Shown: positions 1 through 8,477 of the stretch, one piece after another
Layout of the letters: every line of letters begins with the position of its first letter
Numbering within the stretch: the first letter of the stretch is position 1
Origin: CAMDMI01 sp044379485
Lineage (GTDB): Bacteria; Bacteroidota; Bacteroidia; Cytophagales; Flexibacteraceae
DNA length: 59,394 nucleotides
Direction: 5' to 3'
NCBI GenBank assembly: GCA_044379485.1
Contig: JBIPOE010000018.1
Span: forward strand, 1-59,394
The notes under the pieces: generated by a model
Database searches by the model: none
What the model was told of the DNA's origin: nothing
What the model saw: only the letters and a program-made list of their open reading frames with translations
Translations under genes and position numbers: made by a program

Positions 1-47
1 CGGGAGCCAATTAAAGCGTTTATCCATTCAGAAAAAAGGGGAGGGAT

Positions 48-1226
48 TCATTTCCTTCTCTTTTTCTGAAAAAATATAGGGCTTAATTGCCTACCCAAAA
101 AGTTGCATTTATCTCTTGAATCTAAGGAGTATTTACAGGCATTTTCTATCAAATTGGAAATGGCAGTTTTTAGTAATTGTGGATTTCCCTCAAGCTCCAG
201 GCAATCGTCAGCCTCTAAATCGAAATCAAGCTCTATATTAATGGAATAGTTTGGTTGAAGTTTAAGCAGTTCATCCCTACATTGCCATACCAATTCATCT
301 ATCCTGACTGGCTCCATCTCAATTTTTAGTTTTTCAGTATTGGCCTGAGCAAGGAGCAAAAGCCGGTTGGAGGTTTTGTTCAGATTTTTAATATCCTCCA
401 ATACCGATTGCAAAACCTCTTTATATTTTTCGGCTGTCCTATCACTTAATAGCGCCACTTCCAGTTGACCAGTCATAGCTGTTAAAGGTGTTCGCATTTC
501 ATGTGAAGCATTTGCTATAAAGTCTTTTTGAATTTTTACCCCGGACTCTAATCGTTCCAGCATGTTGTTAAAAGTTTGAGCCAATTTAGAAAGTTCATCC
601 ACATTGTTTCCTTCCTCCAGCCGTAAGTTCAAACTGGATATTTTGATCTTTTTTACCTGATATATAATTTTTGAAATGGGCAAAAGTGCTCTTCCAGCAT
701 AAAACCAACCAGCCAAAATGATAAAACCCAGACTGAAGCTAAAAACAGTAAACATTACCCACTTCAGGTCATTAATTCTACCCTTTCCAAAAACATCTTT
801 GGCGGCAACCATGACCACAAACCGGTCATATTTATCTGAAAATAGAAAGCCTAAAATCTCATAATCTCCTTTCTCTGATTTTACTTCTCCTTCCAATCGA
901 ATTTGATTTAAGAAAGTGGAATCGGGATTAATAATTCCCTTTTTATCAGTATCAAAAAGAATATGATTTTTGTAATTCCACACTACAATTCCTTCAGATG
1001 GTAGGGTTAAAGGATTGTCTTTTTCAATTCTATGCAGTAGATCTACATTCATTTCATCTACTGAAATGAGCAATTTTGCTGTGCTTTCTGCCTTGTTTTT
1101 TAATCGGGCATAGAAATCTTCTTTTCTATGTCTTTCAGCAAAAATGTAAATGGTAACAGAGGCAACCAGAATAATCCCTAAAACGACTAGAAAAAATATG
1201 AGGGTAAGCTTGTTACGAATTGTCAT
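48..1226 (-). CDS. Sensor histidine kinase, C-terminally truncated
   Basis: Membrane sensor kinase of a two-component system. Seen: an N-terminal membrane segment (about residues 7-29), a periplasmic sensor region, a second membrane segment (about 156-178), a HAMP linker, and a HisKA dimerisation domain with the phospho-acceptor histidine in FIANASHEMRTPLTA near residue 242. The ATPase domain begins (the N box LIENACKYS is present) but stops about 23 residues later. The G1/G2 boxes (DxGxGI, GxGLG) are missing, and no other frame continues the domain through base 1. The protein therefore has 392 residues where the family usually has 430-470, and it should not bind ATP normally. Its start overlaps the stop of the response regulator by 4 bp (ATGA), so the two are co-transcribed and probably cognate. 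The truncation may reflect decay, a frameshift or an artefact at the window edge. Confidence 0.8.
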   Translation of the reverse strand: MTIRNKLTLIFFLVVLGIILVASVTIYIFAERHRKEDFYARLKNKAESTAKLLISVDEMNVDLLHRIEKDNPLTLPSEGIVVWNYKNHILFDTDKKGIINPDSTFLNQIRLEGEVKSEKGDYEILGFLFSDKYDRFVVMVAAKDVFGKGRINDLKWVMFTVFSFSLGFIILAGWFYAGRALLPISKIIYQVKKIKISSLNLRLEEGNNVDELSKLAQTFNNMLERLESGVKIQKDFIANASHEMRTPLTAMTGQLEVALLSDRTAEKYKEVLQSVLEDIKNLNKTSNRLLLLAQANTEKLKIEMEPVRIDELVWQCRDELLKLQPNYSINIELDFDLEADDCLELEGNPQLLKTAISNLIENACKYSLDSRDKCNFLGRQLSPIFFQKKRRK

Positions 1227-1912
1227 GGTTTATCAGTAAAGCAATATCCAAGCCCAAATCTGGTATGAATAAGCTTTGGTTCAAACTCTTTATCAACTTT
1301 TTTTCGGATCAAATTGATATAAACTTCAACAAAATTGGTTCCGGTATCAAAATTAACATCCCAAACTTTTTCTGAAATCTCATCTTTAGAAACCACTCGC
1401 CCATTTGCCCGCATGAGAAACTCCAGCAAGCCGAATTCTTTTGCCGTTAAAGTAATCTTCTTTCCACCCCTTACGGCAATTTTCTTATTCAAATCCAGTT
1501 CAAGGTCATAGCCTTTTAATATATTTTGATTTTCTCCTGCTTCGGTTCCTCTTCTGGTCAATGCTTTAATCCGGGCCAAAAGTTCCTGAAATTCAAAAGG
1601 TTTAACAAGATAATCATCAGCGCCCGATTCAAAACCTTTAAGTTTATCTTCTGTGGTACCAAGGGCTGTTAGCATAAGTATAGGCACTTTTTTATCTTTT
1701 TTGCGGATGATGGTGCAAAGTTCAAGACCACTAACAAAGGGTACCAACACATCCAATAATACCATTTCATATTGATGATTTTCAAACATATCCTGACCAA
1801 TTTTTCCGTCTGTTACCAAATCTACCAGATATCCTTGTTCCTCAAGGCCCTCCTTTATGAAAGCACCAACTTTGGGTTCATCTTCAACTACCAATAATTT
1901 TAATGTACTCAT
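1223..1912 (-). CDS. OmpR/PhoB-family response regulator
   Basis: DNA-binding response regulator, 229 residues from the chosen start. The receiver domain (residues 3-115) shows the acidic pair in VVEDEP, the phospho-acceptor aspartate in VLLDVLVP, the conserved threonine in MLTALG and the lysine in LVKPFEFQEL. The C-terminal winged helix (about 130-225) has the usual ending HTRFGLGYCF. I chose the ATG at 1910-1912 because the receiver fold begins right after it. The open frame extends 18 residues upstream, but those residues have no domain character. The gene lies just upstream of, and overlaps, the kinase at 48-1226, which is its probable partner. The target genes cannot be told from the sequence. 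If the kinase is inactive the regulator may be orphaned or phosphorylated by another kinase. Confidence 0.9.
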   Translation of the reverse strand: MSTLKLLVVEDEPKVGAFIKEGLEEQGYLVDLVTDGKIGQDMFENHQYEMVLLDVLVPFVSGLELCTIIRKKDKKVPILMLTALGTTEDKLKGFESGADDYLVKPFEFQELLARIKALTRRGTEAGENQNILKGYDLELDLNKKIAVRGGKKITLTAKEFGLLEFLMRANGRVVSKDEISEKVWDVNFDTGTNFVEVYINLIRKKVDKEFEPKLIHTRFGLGYCFTDKP

Positions 1913-2546
1913 AATTAATTGAAATGTCTTTTTTGAATTCCGCTGCAAAAGAACATAAAGGCTCAAACTTATTTTTAAAACTGCCTGAAAATCAGCTTAA
2001 GTTTTGATTAAAATTTGGATTAAAATTTTTATTGGCTCATTTCATGATTGTAAATTAGGCATAACAAATTGAGAACTTTCATTAGTTGCCGGGGGAGGTT
2101 TCTTACTTTTTTCATACAACTTAAGTTGTAGCCCAAAATTTAAAATATGCCTCAGGAGCCACAAATCAAGGTTTTTGATCTTTCGACCCTTTTGCACACT
2201 TTAGGAAAATGAAACTCCGATCCTGACCATCGAGTATAAGGATTATATTTTTAGACCAATAAAGAATAATAAGATGAAACGAATATCTCAATATATATAT
2301 AGTATGATAATCAAAATAGCAGCAACTCTTAACGACTGATGAAAAAATGCCCAGAATTAATGTTCTAGACCCAATTTTATAAATTTCCTTAAATATACCC
2401 AAGTTTCAATAAACCCAGGCCTTCTTAAATTTCGATAAACACAAAATCTTAAATACACAAATTCCATAATACAATTTGAAAGCATAAAATCGAATCCCAA
2501 ATCCCCGTCAAAGACAATAAATCCAGCTATCCGATTCCCAAAAAGA

Positions 2547-2573
2547 AGGCCTCAGAAACGAGGCCTTTTTTTT
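2547..2573 (+). terminator. Orphan intrinsic terminator
   Basis: A perfect 7-bp stem AGGCCTC / GAGGCCT (2547-2553 and 2560-2566) with a 6-base loop is followed by eight T residues. On the other strand the hairpin is followed by TCTTTTT, so it could act in both directions. No gene ends just before it on either strand. Confidence 0.7.
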
Positions 2574-2826
2574 GTTATCAATTATACTTTGCAGGAATGA
2601 AAATCGGTTCAGCCCTTAAATCTGAATTTGCGAATCAAACTCTTTAAATAAATTTAAGTAATTTGTCCAGTTATCAGTAGAATCCTACCACTTAGATATA
2701 GAAATGGAATTTCATCGCGTTATGCTGAATACCAACTATTTATCTCAAGTTGTTGAAAAAATTACTCTTAATCTATTTTTTACAACCAGCCAAACCAATT
2801 AACGAACGCCGCAGGTCTTGAAGCTA

Positions 2827-2834
2827 TACTTTTG
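2827..2834 (+). promoter_or_regulatory. Candidate Bacteroidetes -7 box upstream of the small lipoprotein gene
   Basis: TACTTTTG fits TAnnTTTG and lies 18 bases before the chosen ATG at 2853. No TTG is found at the usual -33 distance, so this is a tentative call. Confidence 0.35.
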
Positions 2835-2852
2835 TTCAAAATCAAAACAATT

Positions 2853-3050
2853 ATGATACGTTTCACTCAAAAATTTACACTTGTTTTCGCCATTGCTCTT
2901 ACTGCTTATTCTTGCAGTACATTACCAGAAGATCCAAGAACCTGGGAGGGGTTATACCCTCAAAAAAAGTCAAATGTTATGGACAATTCATTGAATAAAC
3001 TTTCAGAAATAAAAAAGCCTGAACAACCCGGTATTGCCCATAATTTGTAG
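2853..3050 (+). CDS. Small predicted lipoprotein
   Basis: A 65-residue protein of unknown function. It has a short charged N-terminus, a hydrophobic stretch (FTLVFAIALTAYS) and a lipobox-like LTAYSC, so it is predicted to be exported and lipidated at the cysteine near residue 21. The mature part is about 45 residues, polar, and rich in Pro, Lys and Asn. I chose the ATG at 2853 rather than the frame start at 2832 because the signal peptide then begins with MIRFTQK. It is a single gene with its own strong terminator at 3111-3156. No homologue is recognised. Confidence 0.55.
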   Translation: MIRFTQKFTLVFAIALTAYSCSTLPEDPRTWEGLYPQKKSNVMDNSLNKLSEIKKPEQPGIAHNL

Positions 3051-3110
3051 CGGGAAGGTAGGGAAAAGCAAATCACTACAACAACCAAATAATCGTCATT
3101 TGTTTTTCTG

Positions 3111-3156
3111 CCCTTCATTCAGATTTTTGGGTCTGATTGAAGGGTTATTTATTTTT
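3111..3156 (+). terminator. Intrinsic terminator of the small lipoprotein gene
   Basis: The arms 3111-3123 and 3132-3144 pair at 12 of 13 positions with an 8-base loop, and TTATTTATTTTT follows. It lies 60 bases after the lipoprotein stop codon and before the DUF1801 gene. Confidence 0.75.
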
Positions 3157-3180
3157 GGGCTTAAAATCATTTTGACCATT

Positions 3181-3603
3181 GTGAAAAAATCTAATTCCAT
3201 AGATGATTATTTTGAAGAAATGCCCGCGGAATATAAAAGTCAGTTTCAATTGGTCAGAAATCTAATTAAACGATTGATTCCCAGAGCCATTGAAGAAATG
3301 AAATATTACACTCCATTTTTTACTTATCAAGGTCCTTTCATCTATTTGGGTGTTTTGAAAAAGAAGGAATATGTTATTGGATCTTGCCAGGGAAGTAAAA
3401 TGACACATGAGGCCAATATGCTAAGCAACGAAAAAGGCCAAAGTCCTATCAGGTATTGGAAGCTGTCTCAGTATAAAGTGTTGGACCTTGAGCTTCTTGG
3501 AGTCTACATTTTGGAGGCAGAAGCAATTCAAAGCAATTCAAGCCATTTACCAAAAATAAAAAAACCGCTTAAAAGCGGTCTAATTATATGTAGAATTTGT
3601 TAA
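3181..3603 (+). CDS. DUF1801 (YdhG-like) protein with frameshifted C-terminus
   Basis: The protein resembles the DUF1801 family: DYFEEMPAEYKSQFQLVRNLIKRLIPRAIEEMKYYTPFF is the typical start, with PFIYLGVLKKKEYVIGSC in the middle. Its biochemical role is unknown. A GTG at 3181 is the likely start, giving 140 residues; the open frame upstream (from 3034) runs through the previous terminator. The C-terminus is abnormal. A perfect 10-bp tandem duplication (3521-3530 = 3531-3540) shifts the frame. If one copy is removed, the protein ends EAEAIQAIYQK with a stop at 3557-3559, just before the convergent terminator. As it stands the frame runs through that terminator and adds about 14 unrelated residues. 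The protein may still fold, because only its last few residues are affected. Confidence 0.6.
   Translation: MKKSNSIDDYFEEMPAEYKSQFQLVRNLIKRLIPRAIEEMKYYTPFFTYQGPFIYLGVLKKKEYVIGSCQGSKMTHEANMLSNEKGQSPIRYWKLSQYKVLDLELLGVYILEAEAIQSNSSHLPKIKKPLKSGLIICRIC
3561..3582 (-). terminator. Terminator between convergent genes
   Basis: Stem ACCGCTT / AAGCGGT (3564-3570, 3573-3579). On the minus strand it is followed by a long T-rich run (complement of the A-run before 3564), so it mainly serves the secreted protein gene at 3600-3863. The T-run on the plus side is weak. Confidence 0.7.
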
Positions 3604-3863
3604 AAATTTCTGCTATACCATCTTTGTAGCCAGCTACCTTTTCTTTTTCTGATCATTTTTTTTGTGCTGTTGTTGTTAATGGATTCATACTCTTTCTTTT
3701 GAGCAAGATAACCTTTTGAAAACTGTTTTGGAGACATTTTATGGATACCTTGAGAATGGTAAACTCCTTTATCCAATCTTTCGTTGGCCAGTGATTTTGT
3801 GCTAGTGCCGAGTGTGAAGAAAGTGATTATTGCAATAAGCAATGTTGTTGATGAACTTTTCAT
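3600..3863 (-). CDS. Small secreted protein of unknown function
   Basis: An 87-residue protein with a clear signal peptide (MKSSSTTLLIAIITFFTLG then a likely cleavage after SLA near residue 26). The mature part is short, strongly basic and ends in KKMIRKRKGSWLQRWYSRNF. No domain or family is recognised. It has a dedicated terminator at 3561-3582 and stands alone between the DUF1801 gene (convergent) and the M16 peptidase gene (upstream, same strand). The basic tail could bind nucleic acid, envelope polymer or membrane surface, but that is only a guess from composition. Confidence 0.5.
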   Translation of the reverse strand: MKSSSTTLLIAIITFFTLGTSTKSLANERLDKGVYHSQGIHKMSPKQFSKGYLAQKKEYESINNNSTKKMIRKRKGSWLQRWYSRNF

Positions 3864-3967
3864 ATTCGTAAAATTTAAAGGGTAAGAACTTAGGCCTTAT
3901 CACGAATACAAAAAAAATAAGTTTCACAAAATGAAAAACTTTTAGTATAAAATTTTGCGAAATTGAA

Positions 3968-5239
3968 TTATGGCCTATTTTTATTTCCTTTTTCTGGCAA
4001 AAATGCAAGCCTTACCCAATCATTATGGTCCCAGGCCATATTTGCAACTTCTATCAAATCCTTCGAGGTAAGCGCATCAATTTCAGTGAAAATTTCTGCA
4101 AGACTTTCAACCCTTCCCATATCGAGAATACTTTTGCCCAGCATGAGCATCATCATCAAATTGCCTTCTTCAGCCATTGCCAATTGACCCTTAATTTGCT
4201 CTTTGGCATTGCGCAACTGTTGCGTTGTCAACATGTTGGTACGCAGATTTAAGATTTCTTTTTGAACCAGACTTTCAGCTTTTTCCAGATTTTTGGCCTC
4301 AGTTCCAAGATAGATAGTGAAAGCCCCAGTGTCCATGTAGGGACCATAATTCGATTCAACGGTATATACAAGTCCGTTTTTTTCCCGAATGGTAAAATTG
4401 AGCCGACTTGTCAGGGCGGGCCCGCCCAAAACATTATTTAAAAGAAAAAGTGGAAGTCTCTTTTCATGGCTTAAGGCAAAGGCCCGACATCCCAGCATCA
4501 AATGAGCTTGTGAAATTGGTTTCGTTTCTATCAATGATTTGGACACAGGTAGGATTGGCGCCTCCCTTTTTTTGGATGTTGAAATAGAAGGGATTTTTTC
4601 TAGAAACGGTCTGGCTTTTTTAACAACTGTATTAAAATCCATGGGCCCAACTGAGGAAAAAATCAATCGTTCATTGCCTACATTTCTTTTATAAAATGCA
4701 AGAAAATCATCTCGCTTAAAGGAGTTTACACTTTCTTCAGTTCCCAAAATGTTGTTTCCTAATGAGTGACCAGGATACAAAAGCAAATCAAAATCATCTT
4801 GGATGGCATCATCTGGCGTGTCTTTATACATGGACATTTCTTCAAGAATAACGCCTTTTTCCCTTTCAATTTCTTTTTCTGGAAAAATTGAAAAAAATGT
4901 GATATCAGTCAATAAATCAACGGCTTTGTCGAAATGAGTAGCCAAAACCGAAGCATGAAATGCGATTTTTTCTTTTGTTGTATATGCGTTGATTTCACCT
5001 CCAAGAATTTCAAGACGATTAATAATATGGAACGACTTTCTATTTTCGGTTCCCTTAAAAGCCATATGTTCCCAAAAGTGGGCAATTCCTTGTTCATGAG
5101 GAAGTTCATCTCTACTCCCGACATCCAAAATAAAGCCACAATGGGCTATTTTTGTGGCAGGAACTTGCTTGTGTATAAGCCTTATTCCATTTGAAAATTC
5201 AAAAATCTGGTACTCTTGTTGCTGGTTATCCTGAATCAA
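3968..5239 (-). CDS. M16-family zinc peptidase
   Basis: A 423-residue member of the M16 (pitrilysin/processing peptidase) family. The inverted zinc motif HxxEH appears as HFWEH in IAHFWEHMAFKGTENR near residues 47-51, and the downstream glutamate ligand lies in EREKGVILEEMSMY. The second half (from about residue 185) is the inactive M16_C domain that closes the chamber. The size is that of a single-unit bacterial M16 peptidase, so it would act as a homodimer or with a partner subunit. There is no obvious signal peptide, so it is probably cytoplasmic and degrades or processes peptides. It diverges from the DsbD gene across about 95 bases. Confidence 0.88.
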   Translation of the reverse strand: MIQDNQQQEYQIFEFSNGIRLIHKQVPATKIAHCGFILDVGSRDELPHEQGIAHFWEHMAFKGTENRKSFHIINRLEILGGEINAYTTKEKIAFHASVLATHFDKAVDLLTDITFFSIFPEKEIEREKGVILEEMSMYKDTPDDAIQDDFDLLLYPGHSLGNNILGTEESVNSFKRDDFLAFYKRNVGNERLIFSSVGPMDFNTVVKKARPFLEKIPSISTSKKREAPILPVSKSLIETKPISQAHLMLGCRAFALSHEKRLPLFLLNNVLGGPALTSRLNFTIREKNGLVYTVESNYGPYMDTGAFTIYLGTEAKNLEKAESLVQKEILNLRTNMLTTQQLRNAKEQIKGQLAMAEEGNLMMMLMLGKSILDMGRVESLAEIFTEIDALTSKDLIEVANMAWDHNDWVRLAFLPEKGNKNRP

Positions 5240-5285
5240 TTTTTACGCTAAAAGGCTGCGAAGATAAAGGACCAATTGTCAGTAA

Positions 5286-5318
5286 TTGCCAATATTACTG
5301 ACTTAGATTGTACTTTTG
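5286..5318 (+). promoter_or_regulatory. Candidate promoter of the DsbD gene
   Basis: TACTTTTG at 5311-5318 fits the -7 consensus TAnnTTTG. A TTG at 5286-5288 lies 22 bases upstream, slightly longer than the usual 19-21. The start codon follows at 5335. Confidence 0.5.
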
Positions 5319-5334
5319 CTTCCCACAATCAAAA

Positions 5335-7455
5335 ATGAAATATAAAAACGTAATATTTATAACACTTTTTGTCTTTGTTACTTCTGTTTCACAGGCACAG
5401 ATTTTTAATCCAAGCCATTGGACTTTTTCAGTTGATAAGAAAACGGTAAAAAAAGGTGATGTGGTTGACCTAATTTTTAAAGCAAAATTAGATGATACCT
5501 GGCACCTTTACTCAAATGACTTTGATCCCAATGTTGGGCCAAAAGTTGCCGTTTTTACATTTAAAAAGGATGCGGGATTTGAACTTATCGGAAAGATAAA
5601 GCCAATAGGCGCTGAGAAGCATTACGATGATGTTTTTGGTGGCGATGTGCGGTACTTCAATAAAAGAGCTGAGTTTCGTCAAAAGGTTAAAATTCTTTCT
5701 GCAAGCACTATTGCTGGGACTTACGAAACCCAGGCGTGTTCGGACCAGATTGGCAAGTGTGTAGATCAGGACGGCGATTTTTCTTTTGGACCCTTTGAAG
5801 TTCAATCATCTTCTATTGAAAAGGTAGTGCCAGTTGATCTTAATAAGGCTTCGACTATTCCAGCAAATTCAGATTCCAGCATTGGAAGCACAGTCAATTC
5901 CAATGCTGATTCCCAGCAAGTTATTTCAGTTTCTGAAGTTGATACAATAGCCAAACCTGAGGTTAAAGAAGTTTTATCAGCAAGCAATGAACCAGTAGAA
6001 TCAGGATCTTTATGGGCTTTTTTCTTTGCAGCTTTTCTTTCTGGATTGGTTGCATTGCTTACACCTTGTGTGTTCCCAATGATTCCGATGACTGTTACTT
6101 TTTTCACTCGTCAAAGCAAAAGCAGATCTGAAGGAATTAGAAAAGCCAGCTTGTATGGCCTTAGCATCATCGTTTTATATGTTTTAATTGGGACCGTTGT
6201 CAGCCGCTTAAATGGCCCTGAATTCGCAAATTTCATTTCAACTCATTGGGTACCTAACCTGTTTTTCTTTTTCATTTTTATCTTTTTTGGATTGTCCTTT
6301 TTAGGCCTTTTTGAAATTGTTTTGCCTTCATCCATCGTCAACATGGCTGATAGACAAAGCGATAAAGGGGGTATAATTGGAATATTCTTTATGGCGTTTA
6401 CCATTGTGTTGGTCAGTTTTTCCTGCACTGGTCCCATCGTAGGTTCTATTTTGGTTCAATCGGCAGGTGGTGAAGTTTTAAAACCAATTGTAGGCATGTT
6501 TGGCTACTCATTGGCTTTTGCCCTACCTTTTACTCTGTTTGCTATTTTTCCCCAATGGTTGTCCAGTTTACCAAAATCGGGAGGCTGGCTGAATTCTGTA
6601 AAAGTGGTTTTGGGCTTTTTAGAATTGGCTTTTGCGCTTAAGTTTTTATCCATTGCCGATCAGGCTTACCACTGGCATATACTTGATAGAGAAGTATATC
6701 TGGCCTTTTGGATTGTTATTTTTTCAATGATAGGTTTCTATCTTTTGGGAAAAATAAAGTTGCCACACGATAGCCCAATGGACAAAACTCCTGTTTTACG
6801 TGTTTTCTTTTCTATTCTGGTATTAAGCTTTGTGGTGTATATGATTCCAGGTATGTGGGGTGCTCCATTGAAAGGTCTTGCTGGGTATCTTCCACCAGAA
6901 AGCACACTTGACTTTAATAATCATTCTAATTCCCAAAACAAGTCTGGCTCTGCTAAATCAGAAACCAAACTATGCGACAATCCAAAGTATGCTGACATCT
7001 TGCATTTGCCACATGGTTTAGAAGGATATTTTGACTTAAAGCAAGCTCTAGCCTGCGCAAAACAACAGAACAAACCTGTTTTTATCGATTTCACCGGTCA
7101 TGGCTGTGTGAATTGCAGGGAAATGGAAGCCAATGTATGGTCGAGCCCAGAAGTGATGAAGCGCCTGGAAAATGATTTTATAGTAACAGCGTTATATGTA
7201 GACGATAAAACAGAACTTCCAGAAAGCCAATGGTATACAAGTACTTACGATCAAAAAGTTAAAAAAACCATAGGAAAGCAAAATGCCGATCTTCAGGTTA
7301 TGGATTATAAAAGCAATTCCCAACCCTTGTATGTATTGCTAGGGCCAGATGGAAAACTTTTGACAGCACCAAAGTCCTACGACTTAAATGTCGAAAATTT
7401 TGTGAAGTTCCTCGAAGAAGGTAAAACCGCCTTTAAATCAGGTCATTCCCTTTAG
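5335..7455 (+). CDS. DsbD-type protein-disulfide reductase (thiol:disulfide interchange)
   Basis: A 706-residue inner-membrane electron relay that carries reducing power from cytoplasmic thioredoxin to the periplasm. Order seen: signal peptide (residues 1-22); an N-terminal DsbD-alpha domain with the cysteines of QACSDQIGKCV near residues 128-137; a Ser/Val-rich linker; a CcdA-like block of about eight membrane helices with the paired cysteine motifs LLTPCVFPMIP and SFSCTGP; and a C-terminal thioredoxin-like domain with CVNC in FTGHGCVNCREME. All three redox pairs are intact. I chose the ATG at 5335 because it opens the signal peptide; the frame extends nine residues upstream into the promoter. 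Likely clients are periplasmic proteins with reducible cysteines, such as cytochrome c maturation factors. Confidence 0.92.
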   Translation: MKYKNVIFITLFVFVTSVSQAQIFNPSHWTFSVDKKTVKKGDVVDLIFKAKLDDTWHLYSNDFDPNVGPKVAVFTFKKDAGFELIGKIKPIGAEKHYDDVFGGDVRYFNKRAEFRQKVKILSASTIAGTYETQACSDQIGKCVDQDGDFSFGPFEVQSSSIEKVVPVDLNKASTIPANSDSSIGSTVNSNADSQQVISVSEVDTIAKPEVKEVLSASNEPVESGSLWAFFFAAFLSGLVALLTPCVFPMIPMTVTFFTRQSKSRSEGIRKASLYGLSIIVLYVLIGTVVSRLNGPEFANFISTHWVPNLFFFFIFIFFGLSFLGLFEIVLPSSIVNMADRQSDKGGIIGIFFMAFTIVLVSFSCTGPIVGSILVQSAGGEVLKPIVGMFGYSLAFALPFTLFAIFPQWLSSLPKSGGWLNSVKVVLGFLELAFALKFLSIADQAYHWHILDREVYLAFWIVIFSMIGFYLLGKIKLPHDSPMDKTPVLRVFFSILVLSFVVYMIPGMWGAPLKGLAGYLPPESTLDFNNHSNSQNKSGSAKSETKLCDNPKYADILHLPHGLEGYFDLKQALACAKQQNKPVFIDFTGHGCVNCREMEANVWSSPEVMKRLENDFIVTALYVDDKTELPESQWYTSTYDQKVKKTIGKQNADLQVMDYKSNSQPLYVLLGPDGKLLTAPKSYDLNVENFVKFLEEGKTAFKSGHSL

Positions 7456-7468
7456 TTTTAAATTGGGT

Positions 7469-8470
7469 TTATTTTCTGCCTAAAATTAAGTTTGTAAGAT
7501 CTCTTAACAAACCTTTTTTCCCGATCATTTTTCCAATAGCCATGCTTATTTTTTGTTTGGTATTTGGTTTCGGCGGCTCAGGATAAACTGGGATTTCATA
7601 AAAATATGCATAGCCTTTTTTAATTGACTTTACCGCATATTCATAATCTGGGACCATAATTGGATTGTCCTTCATAGGTAAATTGGATGGGGAAGATTTC
7701 AGGTCTGAAAATGGGCTATCTCCAATCATGTGAACTGCTTCAACATGATCTATTCCAATATTCTCAATCATATTTTTTGATGGGCAAACCGCAAGAGCAT
7801 GGTTGATATGATGCAAAAAATAAAACTGATAATCCCAGGTGTCATTTTGCCCACTTACTAATGAATCAAACTCAGACGTTCTCAATTCTCGAAATTCTTT
7901 GGTAGGTAAATACTGAAGTACTAGTTCACGGATTTTAGGATCATTCCAGCCATTCATTGTAACATCATATTTTTTCCAAACTCTTTGCCAACCAGCCCAA
8001 CCCCAAAAACTTGGATAATTTGTAAAATGATAATCCTGTTCCTCTGATTTCCATTCATTGATGAGGTTACAGCCAGTGATTGAAAATATTCTATCATCAT
8101 ATCGATATTTATGAAGCATATCCTGGCAATAAAAGAAGAAATCAATTGTTGGAAGAATATCATCCTCAATGACTATTCCCATTTCTTCATTTTCAAATAA
8201 CCAACCCATAGAAGTTGATTCTCCACCTTTGCAACCCAGATTTTTTTCTTCAAATCTGGTGATCAATTCCCCTTTGTAGTTAAGGTTTTTGGCCAGGTCC
8301 CGAACCTCTGCGCATTTTATGCGGTCGTTTTCATTTCCTGGTCTCGGAGCATCATTGAAAAAATAAATTTTAGGGGGATTTACTTCTAAAATTCTGTCCA
8401 ACACTACTTTGGAAACATCGGGCCTGTTAAAAGTAATAAACAGAACCGGAATTTGTAACGATTCTTTCAT
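7469..8470 (-). CDS. Glycosyltransferase-like protein, GT-A fold
   Basis: A 333-residue protein that looks like a nucleotide-sugar transferase. The opening IPVLFITFNRPDVSKVVLDRILEV is a typical first strand of a GT-A fold, and MGIVIEDDILPTIDFF carries an ED-D acidic motif expected to bind the metal and sugar nucleotide. There is no signal peptide. It is the last gene of the three-gene unit permease, ATPase, transferase, starting 7 bases after the ATPase stop. This placement suggests that it builds or caps the polysaccharide exported by the ABC transporter. The sugar donor and acceptor cannot be deduced. Confidence 0.7.
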   Translation of the reverse strand: MKESLQIPVLFITFNRPDVSKVVLDRILEVNPPKIYFFNDAPRPGNENDRIKCAEVRDLAKNLNYKGELITRFEEKNLGCKGGESTSMGWLFENEEMGIVIEDDILPTIDFFFYCQDMLHKYRYDDRIFSITGCNLINEWKSEEQDYHFTNYPSFWGWAGWQRVWKKYDVTMNGWNDPKIRELVLQYLPTKEFRELRTSEFDSLVSGQNDTWDYQFYFLHHINHALAVCPSKNMIENIGIDHVEAVHMIGDSPFSDLKSSPSNLPMKDNPIMVPDYEYAVKSIKKGYAYFYEIPVYPEPPKPNTKQKISMAIGKMIGKKGLLRDLTNLILGRK

Positions 8471-8477
8471 GAGTTAT

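Larger units (their letters stand above)
1913..2852. other. Non-coding stretch between the response regulator and the small lipoprotein gene
   Basis: About 940 bases without a convincing gene. The open frames here, such as the minus-strand frame at 2166-2402, have biased composition and no recognisable domain. The only clear element is an intrinsic terminator at 2547-2573. A TACTTTTG box at 2827-2834 may serve the lipoprotein gene. Nothing resembling a tRNA or a known ncRNA was recognised. Confidence 0.5.

Noticed and set aside
80..120. Resemblance of CCTACCCAAAAAGTTGCA near the kinase end to the arm of the element at 56556
   Set aside because: The match needs gaps and two mismatches, no second arm is present, and the orientation would place kinase codons inside the element. 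Treated as chance.
2166..2402. 78-codon minus-strand open frame
   Set aside because: Composition is odd (rich in Ile, Leu, Tyr), there is no domain or signal, and it lies in AT-rich intergenic DNA.
3034..3180. N-terminal extension of the DUF1801 protein from the ATG at 3034
   Set aside because: These 49 codons read through the terminator of the preceding lipoprotein gene and lack family similarity; the GTG at 3181 fits the family start.
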